Assembly (NCBI RefSeq): GCF_000327385.1
Contig: NW_008708707.1
Span: 1,379,681-1,443,680 of the forward strand
Length of the DNA stretch: 64,000 bases
Source: Lottia gigantea
Taxonomy: Eukaryota > Mollusca > Gastropoda > Lottiidae
Reading direction: 5' to 3'
Both the position numbers and the translations under genes were made by a program. Under the pieces are notes generated by a model. The model ran no database searches, was not told where the DNA came from, and saw nothing but the letters and a program-made list of their open reading frames with translations. Below, one piece after another: positions 45,361 to 56,345 of this stretch; positions within the stretch are counted from its first letter, which is position 1, and each line of letters begins with the position of its first letter.

Positions 45361-46959
45361 AACTTTCATAACAAAACAGGAATATAAGCATGTTTTCTAT
45401 AAAATATAAATGATGGAATGAGTTTATTGAAAGATTTATTAGCAACTGGTAGAAATAGTGAGTTTTTGATTAGAGCTCTTATATTATTTAACAACTCGTC
45501 TGTTATGGGATTTGAATGATTGTTTACACCATATCGAACATGAAAGGTTAAAAAATTCCAGTGTCTGCTGTAGCGCTCACTGGCAGCGACAGTCCTTTCT
45601 AGAAAAATTGTGATTTTTATACACTTTCAGCCCGAAATACATGTCAGAATGCACAAAATCAATTCCATTTTTCGAGGTAGAACACTTTCAGACGATCTTT
45701 CGTGCGACTATAACGCCTCTAAAGAGTTGCCGCACCTTGAATTTCAGACAGATGTCCCCCAAATCATGCCACGATGCGATAGGAATCGTGATGTAAAGGT
45801 CACGTACGATCTCTTGGTGCGATACGTATCGCATCACTAATCTGCAGTCTCAGTTTTTCTATCACTTAGGCAATGATCATACGACTCAATGGTTTTTTCA
45901 AGATACTAAGTATAACCATTATCAATTGTTCTAGGGCATCCACAAACCCATCAAGAACATACATTATATATTGCTTTATTGGTACCGTAATTTTTTTTTA
46001 GAGATATATCTGGTAGTTATCTTTTCGCGCTGATAGGTGACGTGTATTGAGACATCTTTTAAAACTGTGTCTTACAACAATAGGCAATTATTCGCATATA
46101 TTCTTGTTGCTAAGTTATTGAACAGCGATAACAAAAAATAAATCACATTAAATAAAAAAAATAGTGGCTTTACATAGTGTTACATGTTCCTTATTGCGTT
46201 TATTGGTATTTGCGTTGCTCTTCTCCCTAGGAAGCGGGAAAACCATGAAGCTGTTTGGTGCGAAATATCATTTATCAAAATTCAACAATAAATGACGATA
46301 TAATATAATCTGGCCAATTTGCACACAGGGACCACAATACCCAAAGAACGCGACATCGCAAAGTCGGGGATCCAAGCCCAAGCTTTCAATGATAGCAAAA
46401 TCTAAATAATTGGCCAACGGTTTAACGTAACTGCATCTGAATAGACGTACTTTGAGAGGCCTGGAAACGGATACAGAATCAAACAGTGTTCCGTCGGGTC
46501 GAACTACGATCATTTACGTATTGGTAGCAGAGAGTTCTTCGTTGATCACGAGCTCAAAACCTCGCATGTTAAATTATGCCATTAGTCATTAACCAAAATC
46601 AAAGACGAATGTTTCTGGCAAAGATGAGAGGACGTACAACACGAGAAATAAAAGTAAATCAAAAGACACATTAAAGCGAGCAAATGGCCTTGACTTCATC
46701 TAAAAGAAGAAACAATTTAGAATTAAATGTGTGTATGACTTATTTTGAAGTTAATTTGATTTACACCGTTCATCTAGACTTTATATTGAAAGTTAAATAG
46801 ATTAGTTTTGAACGACTTAACTCTCACGAGCAGTTTAAGTTAATCAACCTTAAACGGATTGTAATCTACCGAAAGATGATTTTAATGTTCTAAGACATTG
46901 CAAGATCTGATTATTCAGTTCGTCAACATTTTAATGACAAAGAAAAACAGAAAAGGATA
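45361..46959. other. No recognised gene
   Basis: Frames at 45610-45840 (+, 76 codons) and 46268-46513 (-, 81 codons) have reasonable composition but no motif and no splice context I trust. There are no repeat families. Confidence 0.45.
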
Positions 46960-47070
46960 ACAACTTAGTTTTACGAGGATCCTGTCTTCCAACTGATCTT
47001 TTGCCAAACCTCTTGGTGTTGGTTCTTGCCTGATTATCCATACCCATTTATCGCAAGATCGAATTTTCCA
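46960..47070 (+). repeat. Family A copy
   Basis: AAAAGGATAACAACTTAG, TTTTACGAGGATCCTGTCTT, TTTTGCCAAACCTCTTGGTG and TGATTATCCATACCCATTTA place it in family A. It runs straight into a family C fragment. Confidence 0.65.
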
Positions 47071-47104
47071 GATCTTGAACATTTTAATTTAAAAGAAAAG
47101 AAAG

Positions 47105-47300
47105 AAAGATCCATGTGTGTCCAGAATTATCCGCATTTGAATGTTAAAATGACGAATCGTCATTTTAAAATATTCTGTGATACATAGAAAAGACATAATA
47201 GAATTAGTGAGTAAATTTCCTACTTTTAAATATTTTTTAAGGAATTATGCGATTTGCGTACATTTCTAGTATTTCTGAAGGCTATTAACATATATTCAAG
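47105..47300 (+). mobile_element. MITE family C, 5'-truncated copy
   Basis: It starts at CCATGTGTGTCCAGAATTAT, then ACGAATCGTCATTTTAAAAT, AGGAATTATGCGATTTGCG and TACATTTCTAGTATTTCTGA. The TTAAAGGGACAG end is missing. Adjacent A and C copies are also seen at 12.3-12.6 and 31.0-31.5 kb. Confidence 0.65.
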
Positions 47301-48560
47301 ACTAAAATCTACCAATACAATGCCGCACCCTTTAATTGGCTTGCTTAAGATAAATTAGTGGAAGGCCTTGAGAGCAAGAAATAAGATCGCTTCTCTAATA
47401 TTATGAGTCGGTATAGCTATGGCAATAAAATCATGTTTTGAACCACTCAGAAAACAGTATAAGCCAGCGTTTCCATTTACATTTGATCTACACACTAAAA
47501 TACCAGTTTCTATGGTATAATTGTTCCCTCAATGTTCAAACAGCGTTGATAACACGGTTTTATAAGCAGACTCGATCTAGGAAAAACGCAGGATGTAACT
47601 CAATATTATATCCAAATGACAGGGATAAAACTCTGTAATTGTACAGTAAGATGATAGCATTTGAGAAGATCTGTCCCTATTAGTTATATAGTTAATGAGA
47701 TTGTGGGCAAATTACTGAGATATCATATTTCTATAAGGCACAATATCATTGATCACTGGTCCGGTAATGTAGATGCTTGTGTGCTGGTTACGGGTAGAGG
47801 ACGGGGATGGGGTGGTGAGGCTTTGAATGTGCCCGATTGTTAAATAAGTGATCTCGCAAAGATCATTCTCTCCTAAAAGAAGCAATTGCATTTAGCCTAA
47901 AGACCGACAGCATAAGCAATACAAAGTCATAGAGGCGCAGAATCTGAAAGAAAAGAGAACCCTCAAGACCATCGTTTCCTATGTCGATTGACGATTGACG
48001 TTAGCAATAGATGGTCCTTGAAGCACAGAGTTGGTGTTCTTTATCTACAAGATTTTGAAGAAAGCTATTGCAACAAACTTCCCCTAGCAGTAGATGGTCC
48101 TCCCAAAGTGACTGCTTGTGAAAGTAACGAACCAACAATGCCCTTCCCTACACCAGTTCTTCTACGGGATAAACTCAGTTATCTATGTTTGTCGACTTCT
48201 TTTCACTTTGTGTTTGAACTATATATTTTGGTTTCTATCGACGGATTGAAAAACACTCGAGTTTAGATTCCAGGATGCATGACTAGAAAAAAAAACAGTT
48301 CTTCCTTGACCGATACAGATAATGAACACTTCGTTTTGGTTTTGGACGGTAATTTTGACCATTCATCGAAATGTCTTTGAATGATTGAACTTCGTAGTTC
48401 AATTATGTTTGTTGCTTTAACTTTAATGCACAAGACAATAGAAGATGCCGTAGTAATATTATTACAAACGATAGATTAATTACCAAGTAATATTGAATCC
48501 AAGATTTTTTTTATAGAGACGACAACTTGATATATTACAGAACTGTAAAATATTCGAATA
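47301..48560. other. No recognised gene
   Basis: A 92-codon plus-strand frame at 47988-48266 shows no domain. GGTTACGGGTAGAGGACGGG near 47790 is a small GC-rich patch. Confidence 0.45.
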
Positions 48561-48564
48561 CTGT

Positions 48565-48780
48565 TTCAGATGTTGCAGATACTGTAGATACTGGTCATGA
48601 TACTGTAGAGATACTGGTCATGATACTGTAGAGATACTGGTCATGATACGGTAGAAAAACAGTTTATGATACTGTAGAGAAAATGGTCATGATACTGTAG
48701 AGATACTGGTCATGATACGGTAGAAAAACAGTTTATGATACTGAAAATGGTCATGATACTGCAGAATGCTGCCTAAGATA
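48565..48780. repeat. Minisatellite, about 23-bp unit
   Basis: The words GATACTGTAGAGATACTGG and TCATGATACTG alternate with AAAAACAGTTTATGATACTG, about nine units in all. Confidence 0.85.
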
Positions 48781-48814
48781 CTGAAGAAATACTTCATGGA
48801 ACTGTAGATACTTC

Positions 48815-49160
48815 TTAAGTTACTGTTGACCTCTGCTTAAGTTACTGTTGACCTCTGCTTAAGATACTGTTGACCTCTGCTTAAGTTACTGTTGACCTCT
48901 GCTTAAGATACTGTTGACCTCTGCTTAAGTTACTGTTGACCTCTGCTTAAGTTACTGTTGACCTCTGCTTAAGATACTGTTGACCTCTGCTTAAGATACT
49001 GTTGACCTCTGCTTAAGTTACTGTTGACCTCTGCTTAAGATACTGTTGACCTCTGCTTAAGATACTGTTGACCTCTGCTTAAGTTACTGTTGACCTCTGC
49101 TTAAGATACTGTTGACCTCTGCTTAAGTTACTGTTGACCTCTGCTTAAGTTACTATAGAA
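48815..49160. repeat. 22-bp minisatellite, about 15 copies
   Basis: The unit joins TTAAGTTACTGTTGACCTCT and GC. Units differ at essentially one position (TTAAGTTACTG or TTAAGATACTG), with order T T A T A T T A A T A A T A T T. Otherwise they are identical, indicating recent amplification. Confidence 0.95.
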
Positions 49161-49515
49161 ATACTGTTAACAATACTGTAGAAATACCTCATGGTACTGT
49201 AAATACTGTTTATGATACTATAGAAATACTGATTGATATAGTGTGTAAGATATTGTTTAAAATACTATCATATTACTGAGGATACTTTACAAGATATTGT
49301 AAACTGCTTTCAATAGTATTGAATATTGCTGAACATATATTGTAATATACTGTAGTGTAGAAATACTATTGAAGATACTGTAGAATACTGCTTAAAATAG
49401 ACATACGATACTGTAAAAATACTGGTGGAAATACCACAGGATATTGCTGAGCGAAAAATAGTGGTAAAATACTGCTGTAGAAATACTGCTCAGCCCTCTT
49501 TATGATACTGTAGAA
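49161..49515. repeat. Decayed ATACTGTAGAAATACTG-type repeats
   Basis: GATACTGTAGAA, AAATACTG and TACTGTAG words persist irregularly after the ordered arrays, suggesting an older part of the same tandem locus. Confidence 0.7.
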
Positions 49516-50009
49516 TACACTGTTTCAAAGAAAACTGCTGAGCAAAAATTGTCTATTTTAAGATCATTTCTCCGTTGCCAGCAAAGAGGAAAATGTACGG
49601 TTGTTTGAGGTTTTAAAAGAAACGACATTTTTCGTTTTTTGTTTTGTATTTATGTATGTCATATTGCCATTGGCCTTTTAAATTAAATCCAGTACGAAGC
49701 GTATAATCGAATAAAATCGGAGAATAGGTTAAATTTCCAGTAATTACAGGGCAGTTTTTGCATCAAATGAAACATATGCCATCATATGTTTAAGATTCAT
49801 CTGCCGGCGTAATGGATTGAATTTCACATCGTTATAGCTGTAATCGACCTTCACAAAGATCAATTTTTACGTTTCCAATCTTTCACAAAGGTTTAATCAC
49901 TATTTCATTTGAATGAATCTGAGCTTAATACTCCGTTAAAAATGATATATCTAAATCTTTTATTGCTTCCATCAATAACGAAATCGTATTTTCATGGATT
50001 TGTTTGCTA
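49516..50009. other. No recognised feature
   Basis: AT-rich; nothing recognised. Confidence 0.5.
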
Positions 50010-50280
50010 TAAAGCTTGTATACCACGAACATAAACGTTGGGAAATGGAAGCAAAATGTGATTCATACTATGAGATGTATACCACGAACATAACCGGTAA
50101 GAGGCAGGACGCTGGTTTGGGCTATATACTATGTATACCACGGACATAAAAGTTAGAGCTTAATATTTGTATAGGGTGGGAAGGGTGGTTTGGACTTAAA
50201 ATATGTTTACCACAAACATAGACGTTGGAGCATAATACATAAGTACAGACGATGGTGTTGGTCTATAAATTATGTATGTG
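50010..50280 (+). repeat. Degenerate about 60-bp tandem repeat, 4-5 units
   Basis: GTATACCACGAACATAAACG or variants recur near 50017, 50075, 50132 and 50194, with a last weak unit near 50270. Confidence 0.7.
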
Positions 50281-51387
50281 CGTATAAAACAGCCCATACA
50301 TTGAAGTATTTTGTAAGTATTTGCTCTGTTTGACTATAGTCTGGATTGTGTCACCCAGTGCAGGTCGTAGGAGTGAATCTTCATTCAATCTCAATTTATT
50401 CTAATGAAAACTGATCAAACAGAAGAACTTACGTTTGATTGTCATCTCAAACTAAGTCAGACTTGCATTCTGTAGGCGAAGTGATTTGTTTTTTTCTACT
50501 TAACGACCTTTGTCATGCGATGGGCAATATCTTTCATGTCGAAATCATAGAAAAATTGTTTGTATCCCGAATAGTACCTCCACTAATAAATTTAGAAATA
50601 TGATTTCTACACGTATTCTATTCTTGTATTTTTCACAACGTTTGGGGAGAACCCTCGTGGAAGGTTGTGGATTGAGAGGCTTGTGCCCATGCGCATTTAG
50701 GATCTCAAACTCAACAGATCTCAACAGTTGTCCCCCCCCCCCCCATTAAGTCGGTCTGTACCATATGTGTATCTGGCGCCGCAACGTTTTTTTCTACCAA
50801 ATATAGCAAATTGTGGCAAAAACTTGTAATATTATATCAATGAAAATTCATTCTTGGACTAAATTATTATTATTCATTTGAAGTTGATATTCCAATCCGC
50901 GAAAACAATTGCAAAAAGTTCTTTACAACCGGGAGCTCAAAGACAATAACTTCAAACGCCTTTTTTCAAACTGTTTTTCATACGCAGGAGACATGGGGTT
51001 AGAGAACATGATGTTAGACATTTCTCTTTAAGATAGAGCAAATGCCAATGTTTTTAGGAAAAGAGTGCGCCGAGGGAACACAATCATGCACAATTGAGTG
51101 CCTTCATTTACACTACAATCAAATATGGCTTAATTATTCTCTTTGTCCTAGGTTAATAATGTTGGTATATAAAATTGGTTGAATAAATAATTACTACCGT
51201 TGGTAGTGATACATGCCTGATATATTCACCAAGTCTCTCGAGATACAATAAAATGATTGAGACTAGTGTGGACTGTAAGTGATCTCCATATACATATACA
51301 ATTGAAGGGCCTTAAATTTCTTTTACAATTTAAAAATATACACGAATACCGGAAGCCGGGTCCCATGTCTAAGGTTAGTTTTAATTT
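50281..51387. other. No recognised gene
   Basis: A 79-codon frame at 50510-50749 ends in a run of 13 C (50732-50744), suggesting a decayed hAT-like fragment rather than coding sequence. Confidence 0.45.
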
Positions 51388-52095
51388 TTATTGGTACACT
51401 AGTATATTACTCTTGGAAATGGTACACTGCGTTTCAACAATTTATTCTCTAATAATGTCGGTTAATTGCCAATGTTCATCCCAATTATATACCTGGCCTA
51501 ATGGCAGTGTGGCTTAGCAGGATGAAGATTTGAGTCTGATAGGGGATTCCTGACCCCAAAATGATAATGAAATAACGCACCAAGATACCACTTGGTATCC
51601 CAAGCCTTAGCTTCAATACAAAAAGTAAAATATTAATTTAACTACATTTGACATACGACTTGGTTTCTGTCAATTTTGAAAAGCATTAAAAAGGGCTCAT
51701 TAATTGTACAGGAGAACAGTTTTGAGCTAGTCAATTTTTGGGGGAATCCCTCGCTAGAAACAGGTTCACAGACCAAATGTTTAATATATTTTTATCGAAT
51801 ACTGGTTCGCTACTCCTGGAATTGGTACGCTGCTTTTCAACAATTCATTCTCTAATAATGTCGGTTAATTGCCATTGTTCACCCCAGTTATATTCCTGGT
51901 CTAATGGCAGTGTGGCTAAGCAGGATGGAGGTATGAGTCTGATAGGGGATTCTTGACCCCAAAATGATAATGAAATAACGCACCAAGATAACACTTGGTA
52001 TCCCAAAGCTGAGCATTCAATACAAAAAGTAATATATTGATTTTGCTACATTTGACATACGACTTGGTTTCTGGCAATTTTAAGAGCATTAAAAT
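51388..52095 (+). repeat. Tandem duplication of about 300 bp, offset about 405 bp
   Basis: Copies at about 51388-51693 and 51790-52095 share TTTCAACAATTTATTCTCTA, ATAATGTCGGTTAATTGCCA, CTAATGGCAGTGTGGCT, GTCTGATAGGGGATTC, CACCAAGATAACACTTGGTA and CATTTGACATACGACTTGG in order. They are about 90% alike. In each copy TGGCTTAGCAGG-like and GGGGATTCCTGACCCC words resemble a degraded tRNA A box and B-box region. Frames in both copies are shadows. Confidence 0.85.
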
Positions 52096-52134
52096 GGTAG
52101 CTTTGATAAAATGGCACAGCAGGTTCTCATATGG

Positions 52135-52195
52135 TAAGGTCGACTATCTTTTCAACTAGCTTCGTCAGGTCAACAATCTTTTCAACTAGCTTTCA
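52135..52195 (+). repeat. Two-unit 30-bp repeat
   Basis: AGGTCGACTATCTTTTCAAC and AGGTCAACAATCTTTTCAAC, each followed by TAGCTT, lie side by side. Confidence 0.7.
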
Positions 52196-52778
52196 ATGAT
52201 ACCATCACATGACATTTTTTGCTATAAATTGCACATAGTTTATGTAAAAACCACGGGCGTTGACATTTGAATTTTCAAGCCAATTATGAAATTGTTCTTA
52301 TTAGACCTAAATAGACCCATTATTGTTGCCATGTTCCAACAGAGTCTTACAAATCGTAACCTAAAGCAACACCAAAGCATACAATAGTGGATAGCTCTCT
52401 CTGGTTACGATTAATTAGAAAATCGTGTTTCCAGTAAACGGTAAGGAAGCGGTAGATAACTGTCTGTTGACAGTACTGATCGCGAGGAAATTAGCGTCAG
52501 GAAAACAAGGAGGAAGTCGGTCATTATCAGATTACCTTAAAACATATAATTTCTCTCGGTCGCCTACCAGTTTCGAGACTCGCATATTTATATTTAGTCT
52601 CAACAACCGACTTCAAGTTTATTTAATATGTCACTTTATAATATACATGGATAAACTTTTAAATTTGTCATCAAGTCGCTATTTCTTTTGTTCCTATTTT
52701 TTTGGTATTTGCTGTTTAAGTTGAGAAGCTTTGACTGGCGTGGCCCTAGGCAGGGAATGCTTAATATTCTAGACACCT
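52196..52778. other. No recognised feature
   Basis: A 99-codon plus-strand frame at 52425-52724 ends in hydrophobic low-complexity residues. No signal peptide, domain or splice context was seen. Confidence 0.4.
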
Positions 52779-52887
52779 GGCCACGTATTCTCAAAACGAT
52801 CTTAGTGCTAGGATGTCCTAGAATCAATGTTAGAAGATAAGAACCTAGGACATCCTAGCGCTAAGATCGTTTCGAGAATACGTGGCC
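52779..52887. mobile_element. Palindromic foldback MITE family F, best copy
   Basis: Two 43-bp arms beginning GGCCACGTATTCTC match at 41 of 43 positions around a 23-bp loop. The arms contain CGATCTTAG and CTAGGATGTCCTAG, which is itself palindromic. Two further copies lie at 57251 and 58842. As RNA or single-stranded DNA it would form a long hairpin. Confidence 0.85.
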
Positions 52888-53925
52888 TGATTCCACTTTT
52901 CATTATTAAATTGTTTGAAAAATTCATTAGCTGCTACCAATAAATTGCCACACTGTTGTTTTCGATTTCGGGTTTCGTTTTGCGGTTCTGATGGTTAGTA
53001 TTAGGTTTATTTATTGTATGTAGTATCTAAGACCGCATGTGGATTAGTTAATTTTGTACCACCCGAATTTCTACGATGTATTCATTATCCTAAACAGGCT
53101 TTCAGCAAACATGACACTCTCTTAAAGATATTGTTAAGAGATCTTTAGCTTTTAAGGTTCTGATGCTTCTATTTGCATCATTCCAGTTCTTTAAAACCTT
53201 TGTTTTGGTTAAATCAAATGACAAACGTTGGTAATACGTTGATATACGTTGGTAGGTTTGTGAAGACAACCATACTGATTGTTAATCACCTTGTAATTAA
53301 TATTGTAGGCCGGTTTTGTTTTCAATTATATTCTATAGACGATCAATTTGTTCAGAACAATTGAAACCCATTAAACAAGAGATATACAGACGATTTGATA
53401 ATTTTTAAGTCTGACTTTTATCTGAATATCAGTTAGATAGGTTCGGGTTACGCACGAGTTGAGATCATGCTGTCTAGTCGTCTAAATATTTAACTTTATC
53501 TGCCGATAAAAACCTTATATCAGCTACTTGTTGATTATCAGATTATATGATCTACACCACATTTGTCAACAATTAAATAAGTAATTATTGCTTTAATCGT
53601 TGGAAACGGTGATAAGCGTCATTAATGTATGACGTCACTTCTCAGATTACAGTAACGCTCTATATCATGTAAATATTTGGTTCATATAAATGTATGGGTC
53701 TTCGGATTACAGTCTCTTATAATTTGAAACTGTAAAGCATTCTGAAAAGCGACACACACAGTCAATATTTCGACGAATATATCCCTTTAAATAACCATGT
53801 TTGTTTGTCTTGAATAATAAAAAATAAAAACATGCCTCCTTAATTGCTGTATCGATTTTAAAATGGTTGACGTCCTAATATATTATCTTTATCTAATGTC
53901 ATCTAATGCTGACTATAGTTTATCT
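52888..53925. other. No recognised feature
   Basis: AT-rich. TCTATTTGCATCATTCCAGT near 53169 resembles TCTATTTGCACCATTCCAAT near 29; the similarity is about 25 bp and may be chance. Confidence 0.45.
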
Positions 53926-53927
53926 CA

Positions 53928-54140
53928 TTAATTGGATAGTAGCAAGCAAAGGGCAACCGCAACGAGGGGGGGGGGGGGGGGCGTTTGTAGACTTGGGTTT
54001 ATCAATTAATTGGATAGTAGCAAATAAAAGGCAAAGGGCAGCGAAGGTTGGGTATTTTTTATTGACCGGGGTTATCGCACAGCAAGGTCGGGGGCGGGGA
54101 GTATTTTTGTAGCCTTGGATAATCAATTCAATAGGATAGT
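53928..54140 (+). repeat. Imperfect tandem repeat with a 16-G run
   Basis: ATTGGATAGTAGCAAGCAAA, ATTGGATAGTAGCAAATAAA and AATAGGATAGTTGGAAGTAA mark three units near 53932, 54009 and 54128, each followed by GGCA(A)GGGC-like sequence. G run at 53966-53981. The Gly-rich and Pro-rich frames here derive from it. Confidence 0.65.
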
Positions 54141-54725
54141 TGGAAGTAAAAAGCAATGGGCAATATAAAATTAACTTGATTCGCCAAAACCAAAATTTGG
54201 TGTGATCAATATTGCTTATCAAAGTGTTAAATGCAACTTGGAACCTGTAGACAAGAACATGGCGACGTGGGACCCTCAACACACATTATTTATATTTGTA
54301 ATGTACTGCGAATCAGTGAAGCTTCCAAATAGATTAAAACTTAAAATCTTAAAATCTTTAGACAGAAGGGCATTTGGTACACTATTTTCCGATACACTTG
54401 ATTTTTTTTCTCAATTTTAACGTAACGCTGAAGTTTTAAGGAGATATAAGAATTTTGCACAGCTGCCGAGATGACAATCCCCATTGCATACTTAGTATAA
54501 GGTGTTGTACATGGGTGTCCTAAAGATGTTCAGTATTCTAACGTTTTTCATACGTGTAATTAGTATGGTCATGGTCCATTTATTTTAGTTTGTATCTTTT
54601 ATCGTTATCATTTTTATTATTATCTCTTTTCACCATTTTCACCATGTGAGCAAGCCAGCTTTGGAACACAAACAAGTAGACACTGCGTATGTACTGCTAT
54701 TTTTTTTCCCGTCCCAACCCAACAG
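54141..54725. other. No recognised feature
   Basis: A 72-codon plus-strand frame at 54202-54420 and a family-B-like CCCCATTGCATACTTAG near 54478 are the only notes. Confidence 0.4.
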
Positions 54726-54861
54726 ATTTGAATATCTTTGAGCAACTTCCGAGTTGCCACCTCCCGACAGGACAACAGCCCAAGAGCAACACCACAGCAG
54801 TGATACAACAATGTGGTCCCTCCAGTGCCCTGTCTGCATCTTACCAGAACCACTTAAATAT
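54726..54861 (+). CDS. Candidate internal coding exon, unknown protein
   Basis: A strong acceptor-like tract (CTATTTTTTTTCCCG then CAACCCAACAG) ends at 54725. A frame open through it reads about 45 residues beginning Asp-Leu-Asn-Ile-Phe-Glu-Gln-Leu. It is followed by Ser/Gln/Asn-rich sequence. ATT|GTAACC at 54862 could be a donor; the frame meets a stop at 54893. The stretch is about half G+C in AT-rich surroundings. The opposite strand is also open, which weakens the case. No family is recognised; a low-complexity non-coding patch is equally likely. Confidence 0.25.
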
Positions 54862-55054
54862 TGTAACCTTACATCTTGCTAAGCCCTTGAACTAAATATA
54901 GATATGATGAAATACATCAAAGACATCGACAGGATGTTGTTACAACAATGTTAAAATAATGTTGGCGACAAATTTAAAGATATATAATGGGGTTACTTGG
55001 TTACATTTGTAATTATTTCTTTCATAAAACTCTTTCTCTTTGTAATTATCATAA

Positions 55055-55730
55055 AAATATATTGTTAATGTAGTACTCAATACATCAATTATAGAGAGAT
55101 ATAGAAATACCACTGTTAATGTAGTACTCAATACATCAATTATAGAGCGATATAGAAATACCAGTGTTAAAATAGTGCTCAATACATCAATTATAGAGTG
55201 ATATAGAAATACCCCTGTTAAAATAGTGCCCAATACATCAATTGTAGAGAGATATAGAAATACCCCTGTTAAAATAGTGCCCAATACATCAATTGTAGAG
55301 AGATATAGAAATACCAGTGTTAAAATAGTGCTCAATACATCAATTATAGAGTGATATAGAAATACCCCTGTTAAAATAGTGCCCAATACATCAATTGTAG
55401 AGAGATATAGAAATACCAGTGTTAAAATAGTGCTCAATACATCAATTATAGAGTGATATAGAAATACCCCTGTTAAAATAGTGCCCAATACATCAATTGT
55501 AGAGTGATATAGAAATACCACTGTTAAAATAGTGCCCAATACATCAATTGTAGAGCGATATAGAAATACCACTGTTAAAATAGTGCTCAATACATCAATT
55601 GTAGAGCGATAAAGAAATACCACTGTTAAAATAGTGTTCAATACATCAATTGTAGAGTGAGATAGAAATACCACTGTTAAAATAGTGCTCAATACATCAA
55701 TTGTAGAGTGATATAGAAATATCATAACTT
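55055..55730. repeat. 60-bp minisatellite, about 11 copies
   Basis: The unit joins ACTGTTAAAATAGTGCTCAA, TACATCAATTGTAGAGTGAT and ATAGAAATACC. Variant positions are GTGCTCAA/GTGCCCAA, AATTATAG/AATTGTAG, GAGTGA/GAGAGA/GAGCGA and CCACTG/CCCCTG/CCAGTG. A two-unit (120-bp) higher-order pattern appears at 55200-55500. Since 60 is a multiple of 3 with no stop in one minus-strand frame, it gives the longest frame in the window, 265 codons. Most unit-to-unit changes alter the residue (for example His/Arg/Leu at one site), arguing against a conserved protein. Confidence 0.95.
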
Positions 55731-55739
55731 GAATCACGT

Positions 55740-56239
55740 CGTTACTCAGAGTTTCACACTATGCAATCTTTTGATCTATTTTCAGCCTTCGTCCGTAGAA
55801 CTATTCTCGTGGCTACATTTCATGACAATTAAGGAACGTTTGTGCTTTGGGCGGCATTTTAGTTAAACACAAATTACATCGTTTGGTTTTATTTGTGTAG
55901 GTTTTGTATATATGTAATTTGTAGTTTGTTAATAGGGACGATATTTCCTCGGAATTTTCTTATAAAAATTTTATTATAATGTTATCATTTTCGTGAATTA
56001 ATTTGAATTCAGTCAATCGTGATGCTCCAAGTTTTTATCATCAAAATCCCATACATGTAATCAATACGACAGCATTTATGAACTTTAAAATGGACGAGAT
56101 AATTGGCATCGACCTGATAGTCAATTAAAATGTCATTCAAAGCTTTTAGCCATGTCACAGCGAGTTTGTTACTTGCTAACTTTTCAGTGATTAAAGACGT
56201 ATTAATACACAAACACATCGTATTAAAACAAAGAGGCAC
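55740..56239. other. No recognised feature
   Basis: AT-rich; opposite-strand frames at 56009-56357 run into a family B copy and are not credible. Confidence 0.45.
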
Positions 56240-56345
56240 TGCTGCTGTTCTGGCACAAAATTCCCCATTGTACACTTCATGGCGTTTCACGTCTTTCTCA
56301 ATCATATTTGAGGCGACAATAAGGTTTGGGGCTCGATCCATTATA
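56240..56345 (+). repeat. Family B SINE-like copy with B box
   Basis: CCCCATTGTACACTTCATGG, CGTTTCACGTC, then TTTCTCAATCATATTTGAGG (degraded A box) and GGGGCTCGATCC (B box) lie in order. This copy shows most clearly that the B core sits upstream of a tRNA-like unit. Confidence 0.6.

Noticed and set aside
48565-49160. CRISPR-like array
   Set aside because: Units are directly adjacent with no unique spacers, there are no cas genes, and the DNA is clearly animal-like.
54940-55737. 265-codon minus-strand frame as a membrane protein gene
   Set aside because: It is a 60-bp minisatellite in phase; unit variation is mainly residue-changing and no promoter, splice or domain evidence supports it.
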